Assembly (NCBI GenBank): GCA_022606425.2
Contig: JAHDVF020001359.1
Span: 186,001 to 250,000 of the forward strand
Source of the DNA: Lepidostoma basale
Lineage: Eukaryota > Arthropoda > Insecta > Trichoptera > Lepidostomatidae
Length of the DNA: 64,000 nt
Reading direction: 5' to 3'
This document shows, in pieces, positions 11,156 through 21,732 of the stretch. Each line of letters opens with the position of its first letter. Position 1 is the stretch's first letter. The position numbers and the translations under genes are program-made. A model generated the notes under the pieces. It worked only from the letters and a program-made list of their open reading frames with translations, was not told the DNA's origin and searched no databases.

Positions 11156-11409
11156 GACCTTCGTGGCAGAGTGGTTACGAGCTCTGACTTCCATGCCGAA
11201 GGTTCTGGGTTCGATTCCCGGCGATGGCAGTGTGATTGTCACACTGTCTTTGGTCTGGTGTAGAATTCACGTGACAATAAAATGGCGATAGATTGGCTAC
11301 CTATAACATCTCACGAGAATCAATGTAATAGTTAAAAAATAAAAATTGTAGTAATTGGGTCCTAACGACCTGTTGTGAACAAAAGTAAAAAAAATAAAAA
11401 GTAATAAAA
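11156..11409 (+). mobile_element. tRNA-derived SINE, near full length
   Basis: Best copy of the SINE family. tRNA-like head with A-box GGCAGAGTGGTTACGAGCTC and B-box GGTTCGATTCC, then a unique body (TGTCTTTGGTCTGGTGTAGA) and a tail ending in AAAGTAAAAAAAATAAAAAG. The minus-strand copy at 484-669 and the tail fragment at 36276-36365 share head, body or tail. Inserted immediately beside a family-B foldback. Confidence 0.8.
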
Positions 11410-11560
11410 TGCAATACAAATGAAAATATCAGTTTTCTAGATCAGTTTTTATTATATTTTACGGAAGAGAATTTATGTTTGGCCATTTATATTAGATAAT
11501 GCCTAATAGCCTTATTAACTACTTTACCCTGTAAAATTTGCGGTTGCTTCATTCTATTCC
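11410..11560. repeat. family-B foldback arm fragment
   Basis: AATACAAATGAAAATATCAG followed by TTTTCTAGA matches the outer arm of the 17403 and 42105 elements; AATGCCTAATAGCC near 11505 is the decayed centre. Confidence 0.4.
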
Positions 11561-11879
11561 ATTCTAAATAAATATTCAAATAATTAACTTGATGTTGGAA
11601 ATAGGAGCAGAAGACACGCGGCCATACCAAGTTTTCAAGAATAATTCATTTTATTTATGTATAAATCATTAAGTTGCTCGTCGTTTCAACAAAGAGATTT
11701 TCAGAAATGTCGGATGGCCACATACTTTTACCATGGAATACTTTTCTAACCACCTTAACATACACGCGCATTTACAAATTTAGTATTTAAAGGTTCACTT
11801 TCTTGTTGAGAAAAATATGAATTATTTTACACACTCTCCAGAGATAATCAGACTGCTGAGCTTCAGAGAAGAATCGGTC

Positions 11880-12345
11880 TTTGGTACGCGGCATACGGCA
11901 ATTTGAATAAATTCTTCGACAGCAAAATTCCCCAAAGTACTGATATTTGGAGCACAAATGCTCACCCTCATCAAGTCGACCACGAGGAGACTCCTTGTAG
12001 CACAAAGGAAACATGAAACAGCCATGGCACATGTTAGACTATCAGACCGGATAAGAAATACTGATATACGTAGAAGTCGGGAGTAACGTATATCGTCGAA
12101 TGAGTGGCTGAGTCAAATTGTCATTTGCGGGACATGTTGCCAGATTGGTAGACGGAAGATAGACCTTATGGTGGGGTGGAGACCTCGCGAGGACACAAGA
12201 AACTGAGGGAGACCCCCCACGCGATGGTCCGATGACATTTGGAAAATTGTTGGTGATTGGATGTGAAAACCATAAGACAGTAATACGTGGAGAAGTATGG
12301 GGGAGGCCTATGTCCAGCAGTGAACGACAACAGCTGTTTAAGTAA
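11880..12345 (+). mobile_element. LINE 3' fragment ending in GEAYVQQ
   Basis: Broken frames spell TTRRLLVAQRKHETAMAHVR, LSDRIRNTDIRRSRE, then GRPPTRWSDDI and MGEAYVQQ. This order (hinge with AQR, DRIRN, GRP-x-x-RW, GEAYVQQ end) is the C-terminal region of a common insect non-LTR reverse transcriptase ORF, distinct from the RTE-like family elsewhere in the window. Several frameshifts and stops; dead. Confidence 0.75.
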
Positions 12346-12349
12346 GTTT

Positions 12350-12985
12350 TATGTGTAATATGAAATTATACAGTTATGACAACATTACTTGCGAGTAGTC
12401 CACGAGCCGCCGCTTGCCGCTACACGGAGACACCCCTGGTAACTAAAGGTAGCGACAAGCCATGCTGATTTCTTTCTTTTCATTTGAAAAGGTCTAATTG
12501 CCGCCCTTCTTAATGAAAGAAAGGAATAATTATTCAAAGCATTTTCTCTGATGGCTTCCTCCCGCGGATTTCATTATTTTTCTTTTATTGCATTTCATCA
12601 CTTGAAAGGTGTTCCAATTCTATTACAAAAATTAAAATACTGCTTTCCACCGTATTAAATACTTACATAATAAATATTGTGTTACATCCTGTGTTTCTCG
12701 CGCCTGTAAATTAGTCAGCCCCATTTAATTATAACTGTTTATACCCATCAGACTGTTTAACAAAACTTAAAATAGACACAAGCAGTTACATACTATCGTT
12801 TCGTAAACCATTATGTAAAACTCTATAAAAAAAATTAAATCGATGTTTTTTGTTTTAGTGACATGTTTCGCCTTGCTTATCATATGTCGTAATTTCATAA
12901 TACAATATGACTAATGCTACATTTGAAGATCCCCTAACAAAGCGAAAATTGTCACTCCAGACGACACTCAAAACAGATCAATTTT
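12350..12985. other. intergenic stretch with a decayed foldback
   Basis: GTGACATGTTTCGCC near 12859 and AAAGCGAAAATTGTCAC near 12938 are inverted, a degenerate family-B-like foldback. Otherwise nothing recognised. Confidence 0.4.
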
Positions 12986-12993
12986 GAATATTG

Positions 12994-13262
12994 TTGGACA
13001 GAATGGTAAAGAAGGTATATGTAAACGGCGTGAACGGAGCTAGAAATAGAGGAAGGCCGAGGAAAACGTGGCACGATCAAATCAATCAAATATTGAATGT
13101 CGGTCACGCGAGGAGTCGGAAAAATCGACGTGCGTGCATGACAAGATGTATGAATGTAGAGGAATCAAGCGAAGTATGTCAGGACAGGACAGTGTGGCGT
13201 TCCATTCTTTCTGCCTACCCCTCCGGGGAGACGGCGTGATGGTAAGTTAGTTAGTTAGTTAG
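12994..13262 (+). mobile_element. RTE-like LINE, short 3' copy
   Basis: Starts within the MER-MVKKVY region of the LINE ORF and runs open to its natural stop (MVKKVYVNGVNGARNRGRPR ... YPSGETA), then GGTAAG and a (TTAG)n tail. The frame is intact over about 80 codons, so the copy is fairly young although it carries only the last seventh of the ORF. Confidence 0.88.
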
Positions 13263-13405
13263 TATATAAAAGGCACCATAACCAACATAAATGAACCGCC
13301 CAACTAAAATAGTTCCCCAGCGTCCTTCAACGATCGGTATACTCGTACGCTATTGCACTCTGAACATCCTGGGATTAAAGACACTAACAACAAATATATA
13401 GAGTG

Positions 13406-13527
13406 GCCAACGGCAAGCGGTGTTCCCAAGCGGTCACTCATCCAAGTACCTACTGACCGCGCCCAATGTCGCTTCACTTCGGTGATCGGACGAGAACCGG
13501 TGCATTCAACATGGTATGGTCGTTGGC
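13406..13527 (-). pseudogene. 5S rRNA pseudogene
   Basis: The minus strand begins GCCAACGACCATACCATGTT and keeps the landmark 5S blocks: GAATGCACCGGTTCTCGTC, CGATCACCGAAGT, GGGCGCGGTCAGTA, CTTGGATGAGTGACCGC, GGGAACACCG, ending GTTGGC. Against the animal 5S pattern it has a 4-bp GGTA duplication after CAGTA, substitutions in the GTTAAGCAAC block (here GTGAAGCGAC), and no T-run directly after the 3' end. These changes point to a dispersed pseudogene, not a member of the functional cluster. Confidence 0.9.
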
Positions 13528-13847
13528 AAGAGACTTGATTGACTTAACCTATATTACAGAAGCTCCTGATGAGACTATACATAAAATAGTGCAGGCAATA
13601 CAGAAGACGATGAATGAATGGAAAGTAAAGATCATTTATTTTTCATCGTCGTTATTGAATTCCGTAGTTTTAATGCCTAAATTTATAAAAAAAACATATT
13701 TCTCCACATACACAAGAGACGACCCTCCATTCCGAAAATAGCATTTTTACTGCTTCGTGGTAATTAGTTATGTCACAAGATCGGCAAATATTTACGACTT
13801 CATCATGTTGAGAGACCATAGACACGTAATTCAGTCCGTGTCTTTCG

Positions 13848-13962
13848 CTTCACTGGGTTTAAATCCAAGGGATTGGTTTGTGATAGAAAAGCGTGAGATT
13901 TTTGCTGGTTTTTCGGATGCCTTTAATGTGGTAGTTTCCCGTTGCTCTCCATAGTAATTCTC
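13848..13962. repeat. dispersed repeat F, copy 2
   Basis: Same ordered blocks as 6945-7095 (CCAAGGGATTGGTTTG ... TTTTTGCTGGTTTTTCGGAT ... GTGGTAGTTTCCCGTTGC). No coding capacity. Confidence 0.65.
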
Positions 13963-13999
13963 CTTTTAATGCCTCAATAATACAATACATTACTTACGA

Positions 14000-14290
14000 A
14001 TTGACCAACTATTTCTTCCCTCCTTGAGGCGGAGGGTGCGTTGTAGGTGGATTAGCTTGGACCACCACGTCGTACATATGCTCTCCGGTCACGGCCATTT
14101 CCGAGCCAGGCTCCACGATCTTAGCCTGGCGCCGGACTCTGAGTGTAAATATGGTGGGAGGCTCCAGACGGCCATTCATATCCTCTGGGAGTGTTGTCTC
14201 CTTGCCAATAACCTAATTGTAAGGTTGTGGCGATCTTCGTGCTAGAACAGGAGAAGGGAGGACCCGTAGCGTGTGGCCCCGTCCCACCCT
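14000..14290 (+). mobile_element. R1/Jockey-like LINE C-terminal fragment
   Basis: Translation reads MLSGHGHFRARLHDLSLAPD, then ECKYGGRLQTAIHILWEC. This is the C-terminal zinc-knuckle-like segment (C-x-C, then H-x4-C; here the first cysteine pair is partly lost: E-C-K-Y) that follows the RT/RNase H region in R1- and Jockey-type elements. Only about 75 codons remain. Confidence 0.75.
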
Positions 14291-16145
14291 CCTTGGTTCA
14301 TATTATATATCTTGTATATATATACATGTAAAATATTTTAATACTTTGTTCCTAATATCCAACATGATTCTCGTAAGAACTGCCTCGGCGGAGTGATCTT
14401 TTCTGTACGCAGATGAGTTAGTTTAACTAAAAGATTACTCGCATGGAGATACTTTACTATTTGTGAAGGAAGGATATAAAATTATTAGTAGATAATATAG
14501 CACATAGAAGTAAGACGTTACTCGGGTAATTTCTTTTAATTTTCCACGAGCATATGTTTTGCAAATAGTGATAAATGATTATATTATGTCTTCGATTGCT
14601 TTAATATCAAATACAATACAAATATTTAAATCAACTTTTAAAGTGATTTTAAATAGATTTTCGCTAAACTATCTGCATTGCAGTGCACAATTCCTTATAC
14701 GATATCTCGATCTTGATACCATTAAGAGTCTTCTTCTAAATCCCGTTGTAATTATCCCCCGAACCGTAAAATACATTTCTCGAATGTACTTCTGAAGTTT
14801 CGCAATTTGCATTATAACGTTGTTTAACCTTTTTCAATTTATAGCGAGCAAGCGGTCGAGAGTTTGTTCGAAACTTCCTGAGGCAATTTCATTAAGCTAA
14901 GGCGTAATAAGCGGCGCCGCTTGCACGTTCTATAACCCTAATATGTCTCCGTTTATTCTAAAGGTATTTGTTTTATAGATTGCCGCGAATATAATATCCT
15001 AATGTAAAGCGAAAGTAATATTGTGTGGAGAGGTTCGATTTCCTCGCGTCACGCTATTAGCTGTACGGAGTAAACAGAACGGCTTCTGGCTAAACAAAAG
15101 CATGGGAGGGATCTTCATAATTTTCCTCTTATCTCGCATTTCCAGTCACTCCGAGACCTCCCCCTCCCCTGTCTGCCTGTCTCGCGGCATCCGGGAGCAT
15201 TAGGGCAGGAGGGGGTTGCAATCGCTGTTCAAACAAAACATCCATTCGCCATTAATCCAAGCCAAAGTTGATTCACAGTAAGTGAACTGTCTTGTGTTTG
15301 TTTAATAGCTTTCATTTGCCCTTCAGGTACCTGCTTCGGGTAGGTACTCTTAATCGAAATTTTATCTCCGTACACTGATTATTATTTCTAGTGGTGTTTT
15401 ATTATTATTATTATATACTCGTAGTTCTCTAGGGAAATATTTCCAAGTGAAAAATATCTTTTTTCACGAAAATATTTCAATAATCAATCGTTATGAAAAA
15501 GTAAGTATCAAATTTAATTAAATGTTCGCAAATGTTCCGTTAATGGCTATTACAACGAAGAAAATCTCTAATAACAAATGCACGTAACAAGTATTATAGA
15601 AATTTACTTTTGGTGGAATTATATAATTTAGGATACTGGATATGTCCGTGTCCGGTTGTATCCTCTTCGACCTGCATAACCCACTGCACAAATCATCTAC
15701 CTTGAATATGAATTGAACCCAAGATCCCATAAAAGGTTGTAAAATATTTGTTTACCATCGAAAAAAAGGGCTGTGTTGAATCTTATTACGTGTAAAATAG
15801 TATTTATTGTTCCTGACGTGTAAATATATTTTAAATAAGTGTAATGTGATCGAACTGCTAAAGATGAACGAAGAACCAAACATCAATAACAAGGGCGGGT
15901 GTTGTATAATTACAACATTTCCGTATTTTTAAGAAGGTAAAACTGCCTAACTCCATGAATACGCGGCGCCCAAATTTTGTTTACCGGGCTTATGTAAATC
16001 CAGAGCTTATTATTCGTAGGACGCGCGAGTGTTGTGGAAGTCAGAAATCACCTTTAAGTCGCGATGAGGGAGACGCGACATTGAGATGGTAAAATATTGT
16101 AATTTATTCATTTTTGGAAAGAAATTATTTTTCAGACAAGAATAA
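14291..16145. other. intergenic stretch, nothing recognised
   Basis: AT-rich, with a GC-richer part at 14870-15240 and an ATT run near 15401. No gene, RNA or clear repeat. Confidence 0.4.
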
Positions 16146-16158
16146 TTTCGTGATTATA

Positions 16159-16470
16159 ACTAACTAACTAACTAACCATCACGCCGTCTCCCCGAAGGGG
16201 TAGGCAGAAAGAATGGACTGCCACACCTTTCTTTCCTGACATATTTCTCTCGCTTCCTCAACATTCATACATCGTGTCATGCACGCGCGTCGATTTCTCT
16301 GACTCCTCATGGCCGACATTCAATATTTGATTTATTTGATCGTGCCACGTTTTCCTTGGTCTTCCTCTATTTCTGGTACCATTTACATCATTAACATATA
16401 ATTTTTTTACCATTCTTTCTTCATTCATTCTTTCCATATGTCCAAACCATCTTAACCATCTTAATGATCC
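16159..16470 (-). mobile_element. RTE-like LINE, 312-bp copy with 13-bp target duplication
   Basis: The minus strand matches the last about 95 codons of the LINE ORF and the (TTAG)n tail. It is nearly identical to the corresponding part of the 58423-59459 copy apart from a 9-bp internal duplication (CATCTTAAC) and a small deletion. TTTCGTGATTATA stands at 16146-16158 and again at 16471-16483, giving a clean target duplication. Recent insertion. Confidence 0.9.
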
Positions 16471-16483
16471 TTTCGTGATTATA

Positions 16484-16802
16484 TCTTAACCTAAATACTA
16501 CATTCGCATTAAAACAGACATATGCCATGCCGCAAAATAATGAGGATAACACATATCTGTAAGTATGCATACTCTAAAGTGTCAATTCGATTTTAGTGGT
16601 GGTGGTGATGTATTTCTCCCTCGCACCTGTTTCACTTGGTTACTCCCAGGCTGAGAGGAATCCCTTGTAGCGCGGCCGTAACATACATTTCTGGTGGAAG
16701 GTATTAATTATTCGAATTAGAAATAATATTTAATACTACTCGCAACTGCATCGAAATATTTCCGATATGTACCTAATATATAATAAAATATCCAAAAAAC
16801 AT
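16484..16802. other. spacer, nothing recognised
   Basis: No gene-like signal between the LINE copy and the tRNA gene. Confidence 0.4.
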
Positions 16803-16874
16803 TTCCCATACCGGGAATCGAACCCGAGCCTCCCGGGTGAAAGCCGGGTATCCTAGCCACTAGACCATATGGGA
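16803..16874 (-). tRNA. tRNA-Glu (UUC)
   Basis: 72 nt on the minus strand. Acceptor TCCCATA/TATGGGA plus A; anticodon stem-loop CCCGGCTTTCACCCGGG with UUC. Compared with the other two copies one anticodon-stem pair is changed on both sides (T-A to C-G), so the fold is preserved. T6 tract follows at about 16796-16801 (minus). Likely functional. Confidence 0.95.
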
Positions 16875-17129
16875 GATGCTTATGTAGATTAAAACATTAA
16901 ACACCTGTCCGCGAGACGTGATCAGGTGATCAACATTGAAGAGTGTAAATAGCTGTTACATCTGTTCTAATTTTACACAAGTGTCGAAACAAAAGGATAT
17001 TCTCGGAGAGATTAAATTTTTAATTTCGAAGGTCGATATAATAAGAGTCAAAGGTGTTGACTTCAATACACTAACTGAACATCTCAAACTTGACTAGAAC
17101 GCGTTCTGAAAGAATTGGAAATAATTATT

Positions 17130-17372
17130 CTTCTTCTTCCTTGCTATAGTAGCCATATGCGGCCTGTTCTCCAGAGGGCTGCTAGGTATCCTATAATATC
17201 CTCAGTCTCACATATATATCTTATTCTGGTGTTCCTCGCGCGATCTCTTAGCGTCGTGTCTGATATCATCCTCAGTGTCTTCACCTCGAAAGTCTTCAAA
17301 ACTTGTTTGGTGTTGACTGTGTCTCTCATAGCTTCAACGCCATATGTTATTATATTATTGTTCTTACGCATG
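17130..17372 (-). mobile_element. LINE C-terminal fragment (second family)
   Basis: Minus-strand frame gives ITYGVEAMRDTVNTKQVL, then FEVKTLRMISDTTLRDRARN, then IRYICETEDIIGYL. This is the YG-x-E ... LR-x-I-x-x-TLRDR-x-RN-x-x-IR block found after the RT domain in many insect non-LTR ORFs. The same family as 37228-37606 and 44686-44972. Frame open for about 75 codons. Confidence 0.75.
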
Positions 17373-17402
17373 CTTTATAAATTAATAAATAAACTGTACA
17401 AT

Positions 17403-17600
17403 TAATACAAATGAAAACGTCTGTTTTCTAGAAGTTATCTCATTATCAAATATTTACCTCATAATGCCTCAGAAAGACGAAACGTGTCGTTCCCGTAAAC
17501 TGTAATAAAACTTCTAGAAAACAGACGATTGATTCGTATTAATTTTTATTATCGAGTTTTTCATCATTCTTCAAGAAGCAATAAATAAATAATCCATGGA
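17403..17600. repeat. family-B foldback element
   Basis: Arms at 17405-17438 (GAAAACGTCTGTTTTCTAGA) and 17509-17541 are inverted copies. The centre holds AATGCCTCAGAAAGACG, AAACGTGTCG. The right end continues to the shared TTTTTCATCATTCTTCAAGA tail. No ORF. Confidence 0.7.
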
Positions 17601-18363
17601 GATACGAGGTATGGAGATATTGAAAATACATGTATTATTACATTTTTCCTATATGTACCACCGTTATTATTTTACGTTATGAATTTAACCTTACGTTCTA
17701 TCAAAATAAAGTTATAAATTCACCATCCTTGTACTTATTCAATGTATAAATATTAATATCATGATTCGGCATATCTTAGATGCTGGGGTGAAATTTCGTC
17801 AATATCCAGAAACACCAGAAGACAATCAAGAGATGAACTGGCCCCCGTCTCAGGGCCGTCAAGAGATGACGGATGACGCAAACCAGAAAACTCCGAGAAG
17901 ATTTATCACCGCCGCCGACGTTATCTGAACTAGAAGCTAACAGTACAATTAGAGGGCTGCTCCAAACATTCTGCTCCAGAGGGCTTTTGAGCTAAATTTT
18001 CACCGGAATAACGGTTTGGTGAATTCGAATTGAAATGCAGCATCACGGTGCTTATCGAGTATACGAGTAGGAAGTGTTCCGAGTTTTGCCAAAAATTGTT
18101 GTTGCAGAATAACCCGAAGGAATGTAAAATGGAAGAACCGAAAGTATTTGTTTAAATACTAATAAAAAGCAATATAAAAGATCCATACAGATTGTGGATT
18201 CAACTTTTGTTTTTTGATTTTCCCAAAATGTACTCGTAATATAACGCGAAGCCCCCGAGTCAATGATACATATGTAATTACATCTCAGTAGATAAAATGG
18301 ATTCGGAGTTGCAAAATATAAAGAAATTGAAAGGTCATGAGAATTACAAAAATAAACATTTTC
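17601..18363. other. intergenic stretch, nothing recognised
   Basis: No gene-like signal. Confidence 0.4.
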
Positions 18364-18445
18364 CGCAGTCGGTAGGATTCGAACCTACGCTCCCAGAGGG
18401 AATCTGATTTCTAGTCAGACGCCTTAACCGCTCGGCCACGACTGC
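18364..18445 (-). tRNA. tRNA-Ser (AGA)
   Basis: 82-nt class II tRNA on the minus strand: acceptor GCAGTCG/CGACTGC plus G, A-box TGGCCGAGCGG, anticodon loop CTAGAAA (AGA), long variable arm TCCCTCTGGGA, B-box GGTTCGAATCC. T-rich tract downstream on the minus strand. Identical over 82 nt to the copy at 20262. Confidence 0.96.
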
Positions 18446-19204
18446 TCGTGAGATAGAAATAAAAATTAATAATCATTTTCTTGGTAATCGATCAATATTA
18501 AACAATCGTAGCCATTTATTGGGAACGTGTGTTTGTAACGAGTCCGTGACGTCAGGCGCTATCTGGTATAGCGCGTAGTTGCAGTAATTACAAGGCAAAC
18601 GACTGGTAAAATATTATTATAGCAAACAGATATTTTCAAAAATGAACTATCTTGCTTCAAATTCGTATTTTTTTTAAATCCACCAAACTTACAATAACTT
18701 AAGCAAGACGATATTAAAATAATTCTAATAAACCATTCCCACAAACACCCTCCATCTTTATGTAGCGATTCCAAAATAAAAATAAAAATATGAGTTTCTT
18801 GAATACTTGCTTAAATTAAAAAATAGTTCTAAGCATATTTGAATATCATTTTATGAAAAACGTTGTTTAGTTTTGATATATAATACAATAACATTTTAAG
18901 GCGTGTGTTAACATATTTTATTTAGACTTTCTTTTCCCATTTGAATGTGAAGGTAAGAAGCGCTCCATTCATCATCGATTGAATTAGCGAGTCCCAGTAC
19001 CCAGTCCTGGGGGGAGGGGCGGTGGGGAGTGTGGCGAGAGGGACACGTGTAAGGGATCTCACAGCCGCCTCTCGTAGGTACACACATTCTGTGGTCCATC
19101 CGTCCATAGTTCTGGGTAGCAGCACCGATATATGCCTACCGTTTGAAGGGCACTTTAATTCAATGGTGGGCGGGAAAATAAGTTGAAACGCTTGACCTTA
19201 TTTT
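18446..19204. other. intergenic stretch, nothing firm
   Basis: A GC-richer segment at 19000-19130 gives a minus-strand open frame of about 65 codons (MDGWTTECVYLREA...) with no family resemblance; judged chance. Confidence 0.35.
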
Positions 19205-19330
19205 TATTTCCATTAACTTGAGGCGTCAACACAGTGGAATACCAATTAACGATGAGTTTTTATTTATTAGTATGTTTCAAAGGTATCGTACCTTCATCAT
19301 CGGGAGAGCGATGTATATATAAAATACGTT
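19205..19330. repeat. family-A foldback half copy
   Basis: CACAGTGGAATACCA, AGTATGTTTCAAAGG, TACCTTCATCATCGGGAG in the family-A order; the mirror arm is missing. Confidence 0.45.
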
Positions 19331-19544
19331 TATTTTAAGCAAGGAGAAAGATGTCACCTCCATAAAATATAATACAAATTCTAGAAAAAACTGATTGTTA
19401 AAATACGAATTCAACAAAACTCTTTGAAAGCTGTTCTGCCTAGCTTTTAATGCACACAATAACCTATAAAATAATTTAAAAAAAACTTAATTAATGAACA
19501 CAAACATCATCACATTACTTAAACTTGGAACCCCAATTTTTTTT

Positions 19545-19740
19545 TTCACTCTCCATAAATTGTCTTTTCCACAATTTGAAATTATTTTTCACGACTAGTT
19601 TCAAAGGTATAATATTATTATTATCCTACCTTCATCATTGGGGAACGATTTAAACTGTACCCTAGAACCAAAAACAGACAAAAAATAAACCCAAAAGCGG
19701 AAATACAGTGCTTTCATTTGTTTAAAAAAATATTGATTGA
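19545..19740. repeat. family-A foldback, diverged copy
   Basis: Left arm CACGACTAGTTTCAAAGG, CTACCTTCATCATTGGGGA; right end AAATAAACCCAAAAGCGG, ACAGTGCTTTCATTTG. An internal expansion of ATTATT separates the blocks. Confidence 0.45.
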
Positions 19741-20261
19741 TGAACGCCGCCACTGGTTCCCACCCACTCTGACGCACTTTACGGGATGAAAATCCCCGAT
19801 AAAATATTATTGCACAGATTTCCCAAAATATTATTACGGTTTCCGAAAGATGGAAGCTATCGAGAGGTCGAGGCGAGGCCGATAGGATGCTCTTTAAATT
19901 TGATGGTTCCGGGTTAAAAAAAACGCTTTAATTTCGATAAAAGTAGCATCCTCTCGAGTATTGGGGCGTGTGAGACGTATCTTACCTAAATAATACGAAC
20001 ATCAATTTTCAAAGAAAACCTTTTCCGAGGGGAAATTTTTTCTTATTATTTTTTTTGTATAAATAAACTCTCTAAATGGATACCATAATTTATTATTTAC
20101 TGACATAAAGTGAAGTCATACGCTTATATAAAAATACCCACGTGAAATACTTCTTTATAAATAACGTTTAGTACACAAATTCCAAGATAATCGATATTCC
20201 CCAGAAGGAAATTTTTAGATACCTACTCTTATCGTAAATTGGAGCAAAAACCTGAGATTTT
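19741..20261. other. intergenic stretch, nothing recognised
   Basis: No gene-like signal. Confidence 0.4.
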
Positions 20262-20343
20262 CGCAGTCGGTAGGATTCGAACCTACGCTCCCAGAGGGAA
20301 TCTGATTTCTAGTCAGACGCCTTAACCGCTCGGCCACGACTGC
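20262..20343 (-). tRNA. tRNA-Ser (AGA)
   Basis: Exact copy of the 82-nt gene at 18364-18445, same strand, 1.8 kb away, with unrelated flanks. T5 run at about 20246-20250 read on the minus strand is the likely terminator. Confidence 0.96.
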
Positions 20344-21730
20344 TAGTGACACAACCGAGCTCAATAATTACTATCTATTCACGTGTCCTCTTGTGTTGTA
20401 CGTATTATTAGAAAGTTATTTTGGCTCCGTCGTATTATTTAAGTTGGAGGCTTCTGTTGAATCGAAAAGTACAAACATTTTTCTAAACTCGACGGACAAG
20501 TGGACGCAGTGACTTTCTGATGCTGTAACCTATGAGGTAGAAGAGAGATTGAACCACACTTATATTATAGTTATGAACATGTTTGTTAATATCTAAAGAT
20601 AATTCTTTGATAATATGTATTTTGTTAAATTCCACTTGTTTTTTTATTTATTTTAGACAGCTTGCTGCAATGCTATGGCCTCACAAATAATCAAATGGAA
20701 TGAAACTATTGTATATTGACTATTTTTTTTAATGTAGATATTATATACTTACTTAAAATCCATTATTTGTGTCTTCGACCAATTTCGGCAGCTCTCTGCC
20801 ATCTTCTGGTGAGACCAGAATAATTAATTTGTATTATTTACCGTAAAATTCTACGATGAAATTTCAAACCACAAAATATATTTCTAAATATTTAAGCTTA
20901 TATCCTCGTATTTCCTGCACATAAACTCTGAAGTGTCAATAAATTCGCCAACTCGCTATAGATACACCACCCACCTTGATGACGGAGACTGAAGCTCGTA
21001 ATTAACAGCTCCTGTGACACGTAGGAAATAGATTTTTTTCCTATAACTTAAAAATATATCAGATATTCAAATATATTAGATTATACTAATTCTATGAATA
21101 GATGAAATTTGTTTTAAAAGCTATGAATACGAAGTCATCAAATTTTAAATGCGTTAAAGTGAGCGTGGTTTGGCTGCTCTTGGCGGCTGCGTCTTGAATC
21201 TGCACATATACATTTCCATCTCAATCGCTAGAGACGGGAAAGTAATAGGAAATGGAAAACCGGAAGCTCCAGATATATTGCATCATATTAGGGAATATTA
21301 TTATTTATTCGCGAGTCCCACACCCTCGCGAATAAATAAGAGATTTCCTAAAAAACTCAGCCATTTCCATTACATCGGAATGGGGGCTCAACTGTAAAGT
21401 ATTGCCGGGAAAATATTACCCCGACATCCAAAAGTATCGACTGTGATCTCAGTTTCAACTTTACTCGTTTTAACCGAAAAATATTTTTTATGAGTCCCAT
21501 AAAACCTGAACTGATTCTAAAATGTGAAAACCGCAACAGTTAATGCTGAACTCGTTTTCCGAAAACATATTCCAGCTTACAATTTAAGACATTTCATAAA
21601 AGGGTATCGTTACTTTATATGTACTTTTATAAGTGTTTCATGGAGATATCCTCTTTTTGAAGTTATCCTCTTATTTCAAATATTTTTTCTCGTGTGGTTA
21701 AGATTATCTATCCTATATACAAGCCGGTGT
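20344..21730. other. intergenic stretch, nothing recognised
   Basis: No protein family, RNA gene or clear repeat recognised. Confidence 0.4.
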
Positions 21731-21732
21731 TA

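Noticed and set aside
13406..13527. Functional 5S rRNA gene
   Set aside because: Internal 4-bp duplication, altered control region and no T-run at the 3' end favour a pseudogene.
18908..19125. Minus-strand frames of 63-67 codons
   Set aside because: Two overlapping frames with proline/arginine-rich products and no recognisable motif; probably chance.
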